The notes under the pieces were generated by a model. The model made no database searches and was not told the origin of the DNA. It saw nothing but the letters and a program-made list of their open reading frames with translations. A stretch of DNA of 64,000 nucleotides from NCBI RefSeq assembly GCF_002900095.1, contig NZ_LLKN01000001.1:575441-639440 (forward strand), read 5' to 3'. The translations under genes and the position numbers were made by a program. Every line of letters begins with the position of its first letter. Position 1 is the stretch's first letter. This DNA is from Salegentibacter mishustinae. Its GTDB lineage: Bacteria; Bacteroidota; Bacteroidia; Flavobacteriales; Flavobacteriaceae. Positions 26,186 to 35,491 of this stretch are shown here, piece after piece.

Positions 26186-26752
26186 ATGGAAAACCGAAAA
26201 TTAAAAAACAGCGAACTTGATCGAAAATCAATTCAAGAATTTAAGGAAGCTGAGAAGACACCTATTATTGTGATTTTAGACAATATTAGAAGCCTAAATA
26301 ATATTGGTTCGGTTTTTCGTAGTGCCGATGCTTTTCTAATTGAAAAAATCTATCTCTGCGGCATTACCGCACAACCACCTCATAAAGATATACAGAAAAC
26401 CGCTTTAGGCGCAACCGAAACCGTAGCCTGGGAATATGTAGAGAATACGCTAGAGTTGGTGGAAAAGCTTCAACAAGAGAAAACAAAAGTTTTTTCAATT
26501 GAACAGGCCGAAGGCTCGGTGATGCTAAATGATTTTAAAGCCCAGCCCGGTGAAAAAATCGCCGTGGTTTTTGGTAACGAGGTAAAAGGCGTACAGCAAG
26601 AAGTGGTTTCGGCGAGTGATGGGATTATTGAAATCCCACAATTGGGAAGTAAACATTCGCTAAATATTGCGGTTAGTGTAGGAGTTGTGCTCTGGGATTT
26701 GTTTTCTAAAATTTCTCAAAATAACAGAGAGCAATCTTATATGAGTCACTAA
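26186..26752 (+). CDS. TrmH/SpoU family RNA 2'-O-methyltransferase
   Basis: SAM-dependent methyltransferase of the knotted SPOUT fold acting on tRNA or rRNA ribose. The three SpoU motifs are clear: NIGSVFRSADAF (motif 1), GNEVKGVQQEVV (motif 2) and IPQLGSKHSLNIAVSVGVVLW (motif 3, positions about 155-174). 188 residues without an extra N-terminal substrate domain, so the exact target cannot be stated. Convergent with folK-dNK, 26 bp apart with a small TTCCTA/TAGGAA hairpin between. Confidence 0.9.
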   Translation: MENRKLKNSELDRKSIQEFKEAEKTPIIVILDNIRSLNNIGSVFRSADAFLIEKIYLCGITAQPPHKDIQKTALGATETVAWEYVENTLELVEKLQQEKTKVFSIEQAEGSVMLNDFKAQPGEKIAVVFGNEVKGVQQEVVSASDGIIEIPQLGSKHSLNIAVSVGVVLWDLFSKISQNNREQSYMSH

Positions 26753-26778
26753 AGACACTTCCTACTTCTAGGAAATTA

Positions 26779-27906
26779 TCAGGCTTTGATCTCTTCCAGA
26801 ATTGAAAGATAATCGGCGCGATTATTCACAAAGTCTTTACCTGAAATATCTATAATCTGCACCTTCATATTGGTTTGGGTCTTTATAAAATTCAGGTAAC
26901 TTTTATTGATTTCCACTAAATAATCGGGCTGAATATTTTGCTCGTAATCACGACCGCGAGCCTTGATATTTTCCAGCAATCGATCTGTATTTTGGTAGAG
27001 ATAAATGTAAAGATCTGGCTTTACCAATTCCTTGTACATTAAATGAAAAAGCTTGTGATATAAGGCATATTCATCTTCGTGTAGCGTGATTTTAGCAAAA
27101 ATAAGCGACTTAAAAACATCGTAGTCTGAGATCACAAAATCTTTAAAAAGATCATATTGCGCAAGATCGTCTGATAACTGTTGGTAGCGATCGGCCAAAA
27201 AAGACATTTCTAACGGAAAAGCATATCGCTCTTTGTTCTCATAGAATTTTGGTAAAAACGGGTTGTCTTTAAACCTTTCTAAAATAAGTTTCGCGTTAAA
27301 ATCTTCGGAAACCATCGTTGAAAAGCTCGTTTTCCCGGCTCCAATATTTCCTTCAACCGCGATATAATTCAGTTTATTTAAATTGAATGCTTTCTTAGGA
27401 ATTTCCAACTTTTCAAGAATTGCTTTTATCTCGGAATTATCTTCCACCTGCTTCAGCAATTTTTCAATAGAAACTTTAAAAACGGGATGATTTTCCTTAG
27501 CGGCGATATCGGCCAACGGTAACAACACGAATTTTCGATTTTGCATTGCAGGATGCGGCACTATCAAATCTGAGGTTTCTAAAACTTCATCTTCAAAAAG
27601 AAGAATATCCAGATCAAGGCTTCGGTTTTGGTAATTTTTAGCATCAGAGCGTACTCGCCCGGCATCAGCTTCGATCTTTAATAATTTCCGAAGAATTTCT
27701 TCCGCAGAAAATCTCGTAGAAACGGCAATACAGGCATTTAAAAAAGCATTACCCTCAAAACCCCAGGCCGGTGTTTCGTAAACCTGCGATACCTGTTGCA
27801 CCTCGCCAATTTCTAAGTATATTTTATGCAATGCATTTTGCAGAAGCTCAAAGCGGTTACCCACATTGCTTCCCAGGGCTATATGTACTATTTTTGGGGA
27901 ATTCAA
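26779..27906 (-). CDS. folK: Fusion of folate enzyme HPPK (FolK) and a deoxynucleoside kinase
   Basis: Two enzymes in one 375-residue chain. Residues 1 to about 165 are 2-amino-4-hydroxy-6-hydroxymethyldihydropteridine pyrophosphokinase: LGSNVGNR near the start, RSLDLDILLFE and HPAMQNRKFVLLPLADI. Residues from about 178 on are a deoxynucleoside kinase: P-loop GNIGAGKTSF (about 185), ERFKDNPFLPKFY and the lid RGRDYEQN. The first provides pyrophosphoryl transfer in folate synthesis, the second salvages deoxynucleosides. The fusion is familiar in Bacteroidetes. No sign of a frameshift at the junction. Confidence 0.93.
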   Translation of the reverse strand: MNSPKIVHIALGSNVGNRFELLQNALHKIYLEIGEVQQVSQVYETPAWGFEGNAFLNACIAVSTRFSAEEILRKLLKIEADAGRVRSDAKNYQNRSLDLDILLFEDEVLETSDLIVPHPAMQNRKFVLLPLADIAAKENHPVFKVSIEKLLKQVEDNSEIKAILEKLEIPKKAFNLNKLNYIAVEGNIGAGKTSFSTMVSEDFNAKLILERFKDNPFLPKFYENKERYAFPLEMSFLADRYQQLSDDLAQYDLFKDFVISDYDVFKSLIFAKITLHEDEYALYHKLFHLMYKELVKPDLYIYLYQNTDRLLENIKARGRDYEQNIQPDYLVEINKSYLNFIKTQTNMKVQIIDISGKDFVNNRADYLSILEEIKA

Positions 27907-28011
27907 ACTAACTGAAGAAAATTATTAAAGCTTATCCTGTAAATTTCACAGCAAATTAAGTAAAACAAAATCACATACCCCTAATTTTGTAGGAAGACTT
28001 AAAAAATAAAT

Positions 28012-28710
28012 TTGGCTAAACTTTTACTGAAAGACAAACTCGCGGCACAGCGCGTATATTTAATATTGGCCGGGCTTTTTATCGCCTCCCTGGTGGTTTC
28101 GAACCTAATATTTCAGAAATTCTTTAGCTGGGATTTTTTTGGACTCTATACGTTTGAAATTTCTGTGGGAATTTTACCGTATCCGGTTACTTTTTTGATC
28201 ACCGATATTATAAGCGAGATCTACGGTAAGAAAAAAGCCAACCAGGTAGTAACTACTGGGATTTTTGCATCGTTCTTTTCTTTGTTGATAATTTACACCG
28301 CAGATGCAGTACCGGCTACTGAATGGTCGCCAATTGGTGACGAATTATTTACCAGGGTTTTTGGTGCCACCACCATTGCAGTTTTCGCCTCTATGGTTGC
28401 CTATTTATTGGCGCAGTATATAGATATTCAATTATTCCATTTTTGGAAAAGATTGACCAAAGGAAAACATTTATGGCTACGGAATAACTTTTCTACCTTT
28501 CTCTCGCAGTTTGTAGATACGTTTTCGGTCTTGTTTTTGCTCTGTAGTTTTAATAAAATTGAATGGGACTTATTTGGCGGACTTTTACTTAGCGGATTTT
28601 TGTTTAAAGTAATCGTTGCCGCCTTAGATACGCCCCTGCTCTACGCTTCGGTTTTTGCTTTTAGAAAGCGATTTAATCTGAAGCAGGGCGAAGAACTTGA
28701 ATATGAATAA
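28012..28710 (+). CDS. Queuosine precursor transporter (YhhQ/VUT family)
   Basis: Inner-membrane transporter (ECF-like) thought to import queuosine precursors such as preQ0/preQ1. The 232-residue protein has about six hydrophobic helices, with hallmark TFLITDIISEIYGKKKAN (about 61-78) and FVDTFSVLFLL. The only sensible start is TTG at 28012: an in-frame stop is at 28000-28002 and no ATG occurs until the middle of the protein. TAATTTTG at 27982-27989 could be its -7 promoter box. Divergent from folK-dNK. Confidence 0.88.
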   Translation: MAKLLLKDKLAAQRVYLILAGLFIASLVVSNLIFQKFFSWDFFGLYTFEISVGILPYPVTFLITDIISEIYGKKKANQVVTTGIFASFFSLLIIYTADAVPATEWSPIGDELFTRVFGATTIAVFASMVAYLLAQYIDIQLFHFWKRLTKGKHLWLRNNFSTFLSQFVDTFSVLFLLCSFNKIEWDLFGGLLLSGFLFKVIVAALDTPLLYASVFAFRKRFNLKQGEELEYE

Positions 28711-28819
28711 ATAGAATAAAAATGAAACCAGCATGCTGCTGGACCCAAAAATTAGTAATACACAGGATGAAATTTAAAGCTTGTGTTTAATCTAAAATTG
28801 GAATAAAAATTTTTAAGAA

Positions 28820-31489
28820 ATGAAAAAAGCATTAAAAATAATTGGAATTGTATTGCTGGTAATTGTAGTAATACTGGTTGCCGCACCATTTTTATTTGAA
28901 TCACAAATAAAGGATTATGTGCGAAAAACCGCCAATGAGAGTGTAGATGCGCAAGTTGAATTTAGCGATATAAGCCTTAGCTTTTTTAGAAGTTTTCCAC
29001 AAGCTACGGTGGTAATTGAGAATTTTAGCGTGATCAATAATGAACCTTTTAAAGGCGACACACTCGCCATTGGGGAGGAAGCTCAACTGGAAATGTCTAT
29101 TAAAGAATTGTTTAAAGGAGCCGATGAGCCAAAAATTTTAGACAATATAAAAGTTAGCAATACTTATCTTAATATTAAGGTAGACTCTCTTGACAATGCC
29201 AATTACGATATCGCAATTGAAGATACCACTGCGACAGCTAAAGATTCGGCTTCAACCGGATTCAGTTTCGATTTAAAACATTACGAGATCAATAATTCCC
29301 GGGTGAAATATCTGGATGAAGGACAAAAATTATTGTTAGATGTAGAAGAGCTTCATCACGAAGGAACCGGAGATTTTTCTTTAGCAGAAAGCGAACTGGA
29401 CACCAAATCTAATGCGCTAGTTTCTCTAGATTATGATGGTACCAACTATCTGAACAGAAACAAGGTTTCTCTTGATGCCGTGATCCAGATGGATTTGGAA
29501 AATATGCGCTATACCTTCCTTGAGAACGAAGCAATGATCAATCAGTTGCCCTTAACTTTTGAAGGATTTGTGCAGGTAAATGAAGATAATAACGAGATAG
29601 ATTTAAGTTTCCAAACGCCTTCTTCAGACTTCAAAAACTTTCTAGCGGTAATTCCTGCGACCTATGCAAAAAACATTGAAAATGTAGAAACTAGCGGAGA
29701 TTTCGTTGTTAACGGGAAAATACAGGGAATTGTAGACGAGCCTTACATTCCTAAAATGGATATTAAAGTGAGTTCTGATAATGCTTCCTTTAAATATCCA
29801 GATCTACCAAAAAGTGTTCAGGACATCAACATAGACCTCCAGATATTAAACGAAACCGGGATACTAGAGGATACTTACCTCACTTTTGACAATGTAACCT
29901 TTAGAATAGACCAGGATAAATTTGCCACCAACGGAAGCATAAAAAACCTAATGGGAAATATGCTAGTTGATATGGCGCTGCAGGGAACTTTAAACTTAGC
30001 AAACCTGGACCAGGCTTATCCGTTAGATCTTGAACAGGATCTAAACGGAATTTTAACTGCCGATGTTACTACACAATTTGATATGAATTCTATTGAAAAA
30101 GAACAATATCAAAATGTGAAAAGTAACGGTACAGCGAGTATTAAGAACTTCAGTTATAAATCTCCAGAAATTCCTAACGAGGTAAAGATCGCTAATGCGA
30201 GATTGAATTTCAATCAGGGTAATGTTCGTGTACCTGAATTAAAACTTACTACCGGGCAAACCGATATTACGGCTTCGGGAAATATTGAAAACCTGATAGG
30301 TTTTTTGTTTACTGATCAAAAACTAAAGGGAAGTTTCAATGTAGACTCTAATGTCTTTGCTATCAATGATTTTATGATCGCTGAAACCGGAACTGGAGAA
30401 ACCACAAGCCAAAGTTCTACACCAAGTACAAGCGAGGCGGTTAAAATACCTTCATTTTTAGATACTGAACTAGCTTTTAATGTAAACACCGTAATCTATG
30501 ATAACCTGGAGCTTAAAAATGCCAAAGGAACTATTATTTTAAAGGATGAAACAGCCACTCTACAAAATATCACTACCGATATCTTTGGCGGAAATATCAA
30601 TCTGGCAGGAAATGTTTCTACTAAAGGAAGCACTCCAACTTTTGAGATGGATTTGGCACTGAATTCTCTAAAAATAGCCGAATCTTTTACCAGTTTAGAA
30701 ATGTTGCAGGCATTAGCACCGGTAGCTAAAGCACTAGAAGGTAAATTACAAACCAATCTTCAGTTAACAGGAAATCTAAACGAAGATCTCACACCGCAAT
30801 TATCAACTCTTGCCGGTAACGCGCTAGCAGAAATTCTGACTGCAGATATAGACCCGGAGAAACTACCATTACTTTCAAGTCTTGACCAGCAATTGAATTT
30901 TATAGACTTAAACGATATTGATCTTGATAAACTAAAAACTCGCTTAACCTTTAAAAATGGAATGGTACAAATTGAACCCTTTAACTTTAATGTAAAAGGG
31001 GTAGATGTTCAGGTTTCCGGTAGCCACGGATTTGACATGAATATGGATTACACTTTAAATTTAGATGTGCCAGCTAAAATGTTAGGTAGCCAGGTAGGCA
31101 GTGCGCTAAGCCAATTAAGCGGTGACGAACTGCAAAATATGACGGTGGCATTGCCAATAGGTTTGCAGGGTACTTTCCAAAATCCGCAGGTGAATGTAAA
31201 TATGCAGCAAGCGGTAACTAATCTTACTCAAAGAATAGTTGCAAAGCAAAAAGACAAGCTTAAAGAACGTGGGCAGGATGCAATTAGAGATATCATTAAT
31301 AAGCAAACCGGTGGAAATCAAAAACCACAAAATGATACCATCACTTCTCAGGATTCTACGCAAACCCAAACTCCTAAAACCGAAGAAAAACATAGAAGCC
31401 AGGAAGAGCAAGTTAAAGATGCAGCCAAAGATATTTTAGGAGGTATTTTGGGAAAAAGTAAGAAGAAAAAAGATACTACCAGCAACTAA
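28820..31489 (+). CDS. AsmA-like envelope protein
   Basis: An 889-residue protein anchored by one N-terminal helix (about 5-25, IIGIVLLVIVVILVAAPFLF) with the rest in the periplasm. The opening (ISLSFFRSFPQATVVIENFSV) and the long repetitive beta-rich body with conserved DVDGSHGFDMNMDYTL-like end are typical of the AsmA family, relatives of bridge-like lipid transfer proteins. It ends in a low-complexity, Lys/Gln-rich tail (from about 810). Likely role: outer-membrane or lipid homeostasis. A strong terminator follows. Confidence 0.85.
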   Translation: MKKALKIIGIVLLVIVVILVAAPFLFESQIKDYVRKTANESVDAQVEFSDISLSFFRSFPQATVVIENFSVINNEPFKGDTLAIGEEAQLEMSIKELFKGADEPKILDNIKVSNTYLNIKVDSLDNANYDIAIEDTTATAKDSASTGFSFDLKHYEINNSRVKYLDEGQKLLLDVEELHHEGTGDFSLAESELDTKSNALVSLDYDGTNYLNRNKVSLDAVIQMDLENMRYTFLENEAMINQLPLTFEGFVQVNEDNNEIDLSFQTPSSDFKNFLAVIPATYAKNIENVETSGDFVVNGKIQGIVDEPYIPKMDIKVSSDNASFKYPDLPKSVQDINIDLQILNETGILEDTYLTFDNVTFRIDQDKFATNGSIKNLMGNMLVDMALQGTLNLANLDQAYPLDLEQDLNGILTADVTTQFDMNSIEKEQYQNVKSNGTASIKNFSYKSPEIPNEVKIANARLNFNQGNVRVPELKLTTGQTDITASGNIENLIGFLFTDQKLKGSFNVDSNVFAINDFMIAETGTGETTSQSSTPSTSEAVKIPSFLDTELAFNVNTVIYDNLELKNAKGTIILKDETATLQNITTDIFGGNINLAGNVSTKGSTPTFEMDLALNSLKIAESFTSLEMLQALAPVAKALEGKLQTNLQLTGNLNEDLTPQLSTLAGNALAEILTADIDPEKLPLLSSLDQQLNFIDLNDIDLDKLKTRLTFKNGMVQIEPFNFNVKGVDVQVSGSHGFDMNMDYTLNLDVPAKMLGSQVGSALSQLSGDELQNMTVALPIGLQGTFQNPQVNVNMQQAVTNLTQRIVAKQKDKLKERGQDAIRDIINKQTGGNQKPQNDTITSQDSTQTQTPKTEEKHRSQEEQVKDAAKDILGGILGKSKKKKDTTSN

Positions 31490-31493
31490 AATA

Positions 31494-31539
31494 AAACCCT
31501 AACAGTTTCCAAAAAAAATACTGGAAACTGTTAGGGTTT
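31494..31539. terminator. Strong bidirectional terminator
   Basis: AAACCCTAACAGTTTCC (31494-31510) and its exact complement (31523-31539) make a 17-bp stem with an A-rich loop and AT-rich flanks, between convergent genes for the AsmA-like protein and DUF2797. Confidence 0.88.
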
Positions 31540-31545
31540 ATAATT

Positions 31546-31645
31546 TCTCGCAATTGCGAGGAGACTATAATCAACGCGGCAATCTGTAAATTAAAGCTAA
31601 CCGACGTATAGATTACTTCTCCCGATAAAAATCGGGATCGTAATG
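31546..31645. repeat. REP-like intergenic element, family A, full copy
   Basis: About 100 bp with CTCGCAATTGCGAG (31547-31560), GGCAATCT, then the inverted counterpart AGATTACTTCTCCCGAT and hairpin CCCGATaaaaATCGGG. The outer ends CAATTGCGA and TCGTAATG are near-complementary, so the whole element can fold. A truncated relative is at 34100-34147. Confidence 0.6.
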
Positions 31646-31667
31646 AAGTATAAAATTCTAAATAATT

Positions 31668-32462
31668 CTATTTCACTCCCAATTCTACTACAAAACCTTC
31701 GTGAGCACGAACGTTGAAAACAGTGCCATCTTCAAAAATTAAATACTGGCCTTTAATTCCTTTTAAAACTCCTTCGTAGAATGGGTTTTTACCAAGGTTA
31801 AGGGTTTTTATTTTCTTCGGAAACTCCAAAACAGGGAATTCTATTTCTAATTCTTTTCTATCGCCCAGGTAATATTCTTTCGCTTCGTCGGGAATAAACT
31901 CTTTAAGCTTATCTCTTTCATCTGCTAGATTAAGATCCAAAACCTCGTTGGTCAACATTTTTCGCCAATTGGTTTTATCTGAAACGTGATCTTTTAGTGC
32001 AACTTCCGTTATTCCTGCTAAATACCGGTTAGGCACCTCAACTATTTCAATAGCTTCGTGCGCTCCCTGGTCTATCCACCGTGTAGGAATTTGTGTTTTT
32101 CGGGTTACCCCAACTTTTACATTACTGGAATTCGCCAAATAAACTACGTGTGGCTGTAATTGTGCTTGTTTTTCAAAATCAAGGTCGCGATCTTCTTCAT
32201 CTAAGTGAGCTTTACTTAGTTCTGGTTTCATAATCCAATCTCCGGCTTGAGGAATAGAAGTAAAACAATCGTAACAATAACCCTGGCGGAATATTTTCTT
32301 TTGTAGTCCGCAGTTCAAACATTGAAAACGAAGAAAATTAAGGCTTATTTTTTTACCGAGAATTTGATTCATATTTATAAAATCATCCTCAAAAATCATA
32401 TAATACTGAACTTTATCGGTGATCTCGGTTCTCATTTTCCTAAACACTCCTTCGTATCTCAT
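31668..32462 (-). CDS. DUF2797 protein with zinc ribbon
   Basis: I place the start at ATG 32462 (MRYEGVFRKMRTEI), because family members begin like this and longer starts would run into the divergent GH3 gene. 264 residues. A zinc ribbon is formed by C48-x2-C51 and C63-x2-C66, followed by a GIY-YIG-like segment (VVYLANSSNVKVGVTRKTQIPTRW, about 105-128). Function unknown; the fold suggests nucleic-acid contact. Convergent with the AsmA-like gene. Confidence 0.82.
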   Translation of the reverse strand: MRYEGVFRKMRTEITDKVQYYMIFEDDFINMNQILGKKISLNFLRFQCLNCGLQKKIFRQGYCYDCFTSIPQAGDWIMKPELSKAHLDEEDRDLDFEKQAQLQPHVVYLANSSNVKVGVTRKTQIPTRWIDQGAHEAIEIVEVPNRYLAGITEVALKDHVSDKTNWRKMLTNEVLDLNLADERDKLKEFIPDEAKEYYLGDRKELEIEFPVLEFPKKIKTLNLGKNPFYEGVLKGIKGQYLIFEDGTVFNVRAHEGFVVELGVK

Positions 32463-32572
32463 CTTTTTTTCTCTATTTTTAACCGAAGTTGATTTGCAAG
32501 CTTCGAAGTTTAAATTATTTTTATCCAGCCAACCAGCTGAAGCATTGTCAGCGTATAAAGATATAAAGAATA

Positions 32573-34087
32573 ATGCCAATTCCATTAGTAAACTCCGTGG
32601 CCTCCTGGTTCCTCAAAAAGCGAATTCACCAAATGGAGTTGTTTATAAAGTATCCTCACGAGGTTCAGCATGAGTTGCTTAGAAACTTGCTTTCCAAAGC
32701 TAAAAACACTGAAATTGGCAAGAAATATAATTTTTCAGAAATTAAAAATCACAGTCAGTTTTCGAGCAGGGTTCCTATTCAAAAATATGAGGATTACGAA
32801 GCTTGTATTGAACGCAGCCGGCAGGGAGAAACCAATATTTTTTGGCCAACGCCTATAAAATGGTTTGCAAAATCTAGCGGAACCACCAGTGCAAAAAGTA
32901 AATTTATCCCGGTAAGTGAAGACTCCCTTGAGGATTGCCACTATAATGCAGGGAAAGACCTGTTATGCATGTATTTGAATAATAATCCGCAATCACAACT
33001 TTTTACCGGAAAGAGCTTAAGACTGGGCGGAAGTAAGGAAATTTATAAAAATAACGGCACTGCTTACGGTGATCTTTCAGCGATCTTAATTGCGAACATG
33101 CCTTTTTGGGCAGAGTTTAGTAGCACGCCAAGCAACGAGGTTTCCCTAATGAACGATTGGGAAGTAAAAATGCAGGCGATCGTCAACGAAACTATTAAAG
33201 AAAATGTAACCAGCCTGGCCGGTGTTCCCAGTTGGATGCTTGTTCTCCTCAATAATATTTTAGAAACCAGCGGAAAAGAAAACCTGTTTGAGGTATGGCC
33301 AAACCTGGAAGTTTATTTTCACGGCGGGGTAAGTTTTGATCCTTACGCGCCGCAATATCAAAAGATTTTACCCAAAGAAGATTTCAGGTTTTACGAGATC
33401 TATAATGCTTCGGAAGGATTTTTCGCCTGCCAGGATCAAAATGATTCCAAAGAACTTTTACTAATGCTGGATTACGGAATTTACTACGAGTTTATTCCTA
33501 TGGATAGCTACGGAAGTGAACAAGAAAAAGCAATTCCCCTGGCTGAAGTTGAAACCGGGAAAAATTATGCGGTGGTAATTACCACAAACGCTGGACTTTG
33601 GCGCTATAAAATAGGCGACACCGTTAAGTTTACCTCTACGAGTCCTTACCGTATAAAAGTTACCGGGAGAACAAAACATCACATAAACGCATTTGGAGAA
33701 GAATTAATTATTGAAAATGCTGAAGAAGCTTTAAAAAAGACTTCCCTGGTAACTAATTGTGAAATTGTGGATTATACCGCAGCACCTATTTTTATGGAAG
33801 GAAAAGAAAAAGGCGCGCACGAATGGATTATAGAATTTAAAAATCCGCCGAAGGATTTTGAGAAATTCAGGTATGAACTCGATTTGGCTTTACAACAGGT
33901 AAATAGTGATTATGAAGCCAAACGTTATAATAATATGACGCTAAATATGCCGAAAATTCACCAGGCAAGAGAGAAGCTTTTTTACGACTGGCTTAAGAAA
34001 AATGATAAACTTGGCGGACAACATAAAATCCCCAGACTATCTAACTCCCGGAATTATGTGGAAGAATTGCTTGGAATGAATTCCTAA
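32573..34087 (+). CDS. GH3-family acyl-adenylating enzyme
   Basis: 504-residue member of the GH3 family (plant auxin-responsive name), acyl-acid-amido synthetases of the ANL superfamily. The ATP-binding P-loop is SSGTTSAKSKFIPVS (about 104-118); YNASEGFFA (about 278-286) and GLWRYKIGDTVKF, where plant enzymes bind AMP and substrate, are present. In bacteria the substrate is unknown. It is transcribed divergently from DUF2797, with the promoter region between 32463 and 32572. Confidence 0.85.
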   Translation: MPIPLVNSVASWFLKKRIHQMELFIKYPHEVQHELLRNLLSKAKNTEIGKKYNFSEIKNHSQFSSRVPIQKYEDYEACIERSRQGETNIFWPTPIKWFAKSSGTTSAKSKFIPVSEDSLEDCHYNAGKDLLCMYLNNNPQSQLFTGKSLRLGGSKEIYKNNGTAYGDLSAILIANMPFWAEFSSTPSNEVSLMNDWEVKMQAIVNETIKENVTSLAGVPSWMLVLLNNILETSGKENLFEVWPNLEVYFHGGVSFDPYAPQYQKILPKEDFRFYEIYNASEGFFACQDQNDSKELLLMLDYGIYYEFIPMDSYGSEQEKAIPLAEVETGKNYAVVITTNAGLWRYKIGDTVKFTSTSPYRIKVTGRTKHHINAFGEELIIENAEEALKKTSLVTNCEIVDYTAAPIFMEGKEKGAHEWIIEFKNPPKDFEKFRYELDLALQQVNSDYEAKRYNNMTLNMPKIHQAREKLFYDWLKKNDKLGGQHKIPRLSNSRNYVEELLGMNS

Positions 34088-34099
34088 GCAAAGTAAAAT

Positions 34100-34147
34100 C
34101 ACAAAATATATAGATTGCCATGTGGGCTATCGCCTTCTCCCAATGAC
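34100..34147. repeat. REP-like intergenic element, family A, half copy
   Basis: AGATTGCCATGTGGGC...CTTCTCCCAATGACG matches one arm of the element at 31546-31645 (GGCAATCT and a near-copy of the CATTACGA/CAATTGCGA end). It stands between the GH3 stop and a terminator. Confidence 0.5.
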
Positions 34148-34153
34148 GAAAAT

Positions 34154-34184
34154 AACCTCACAAGTCCTGAAAACTTGTGAGGTT
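34154..34184. terminator. Bidirectional terminator between GH3 and hemL
   Basis: AACCTCACAAGT (34154-34165) and ACTTGTGAGGTT (34173-34184) form a perfect 12-bp stem with a 7-base loop; TT-rich sequence follows on the plus strand. Confidence 0.85.
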
Positions 34185-34195
34185 TATAATTTGCA

Positions 34196-35485
34196 TTACA
34201 ATGTCTTAGAAACTTTATCTACAGTTTCAATGGTCTTATCTAAATCATCATAAGAAAGCGCATCGCTTATAAACCAAGTTTCATAGGCGCTTGGTGCGAT
34301 ATAAATTCCATTTTCCAGCATTCCGTGGAAGAATTTATTGAACGTTCCAAGATTTGCAGAAGTTGCCGCGGAAGCGAAATCGGTTACGGGTTCTTTTCCA
34401 AAGTGAACCGAGATCATAGAGCCTACTCTATTTATAGTGAAATCAATATTGTTTTGAGTCAGCACTTTTTCCATTCCTTCGTGAAGGTATGCAGTCTTTT
34501 TATCTATGCTTTCAAAAATCTCTCTTTTGCTATCCAGTTCAGTAAGCATGGCCAAACCTGCAGCCATCGCCAGCGGATTTCCACTCAGGGTTCCGGCCTG
34601 ATAAACCGGCCCAACCGGCGCCAGGTAATCCATAATTTCATTCCTGGCTGCAAAAGCTCCAACCGGCAGGCCACCACCAATCACTTTTCCGAAGCAAGTA
34701 ATATCGGCATTCACTCCCATTCTTTCCTGCACTCCTCCCGGCGCAAGTCTAAATCCGGTCATTACCTCATCAAAAACAAGTAGAATCCCTGTTTCATCAC
34801 AGATCTTTCTTAATCCCTCCAGGAAACCTTTAGCAGGCGGGATACATCCCATATTTCCGGCGACAGGCTCAAGAATAATACAGGAAATCTCATCCTTATT
34901 CGCTTCTACCAGCTCCTTTACATTATCAAGATCGTTGTATTTAGCAAGCAAGGTATCTTTTGCGGTTCCCTGTGTAACCCCGGGACTGTTTGGTGTACCA
35001 AAAGTAACCGCACCACTACCGGCCTGGATTAGAAAAGAATCGCTATGCCCGTGATAACACCCGGCAAATTTTATGATCTTTTCTTTCCCGGTAAATCCGC
35101 GGGCTAGCCTTACTGCACTCATCGTTGCTTCGGTACCAGAATTTACCATTCTTATCTTATCGATATTCGGTACCATTTTTATCGCCAATTCAGCGATTTT
35201 GGTTTCAATTTCGGTAGGAGTTCCAAACGATGTCCCTTTTTTTGCGATATCAATTACCGCATCAATTACCGGTTTATGGGCGTGACCTAAAATTAACGGC
35301 CCCCACGAATTTATATAGTCTATTAATTTATTTCCGTCTTCATCATATAAATAAGGTCCTTCGGCTTTCTTTATAAAAATGGGATCACCTCCCACTGCTT
35401 TAAATGCTCTTACCGGGGAATTCACTCCGCCAGGAATTACTTTTTGTGCCGAAGCGAACAATTCGCTACTTCTCTTATAGATCAT
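34196..35485 (-). CDS. hemL: Glutamate-1-semialdehyde 2,1-aminomutase HemL
   Basis: PLP enzyme of the C5 pathway that makes 5-aminolevulinate, the first tetrapyrrole precursor. Class III aminotransferase features: [26 protein letters not shown], the metal/cofactor region FDEVMTGFR and the PLP lysine in [15 protein letters not shown]. 429 residues is normal. Probably cotranscribed with the glucosaminidase gene 6 bp upstream and the PLP deaminase-like gene beyond it. Confidence 0.96.
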   Translation of the reverse strand: MIYKRSSELFASAQKVIPGGVNSPVRAFKAVGGDPIFIKKAEGPYLYDEDGNKLIDYINSWGPLILGHAHKPVIDAVIDIAKKGTSFGTPTEIETKIAELAIKMVPNIDKIRMVNSGTEATMSAVRLARGFTGKEKIIKFAGCYHGHSDSFLIQAGSGAVTFGTPNSPGVTQGTAKDTLLAKYNDLDNVKELVEANKDEISCIILEPVAGNMGCIPPAKGFLEGLRKICDETGILLVFDEVMTGFRLAPGGVQERMGVNADITCFGKVIGGGLPVGAFAARNEIMDYLAPVGPVYQAGTLSGNPLAMAAGLAMLTELDSKREIFESIDKKTAYLHEGMEKVLTQNNIDFTINRVGSMISVHFGKEPVTDFASAATSANLGTFNKFFHGMLENGIYIAPSAYETWFISDALSYDDLDKTIETVDKVSKTL

Positions 35486-35491
35486 ATTTTT

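Noticed and set aside
32463..32585. N-terminal extension of the DUF2797 protein
   Set aside because: Overlaps the divergent GH3 gene start and does not fit the family N-terminus; ATG 32462 chosen instead.
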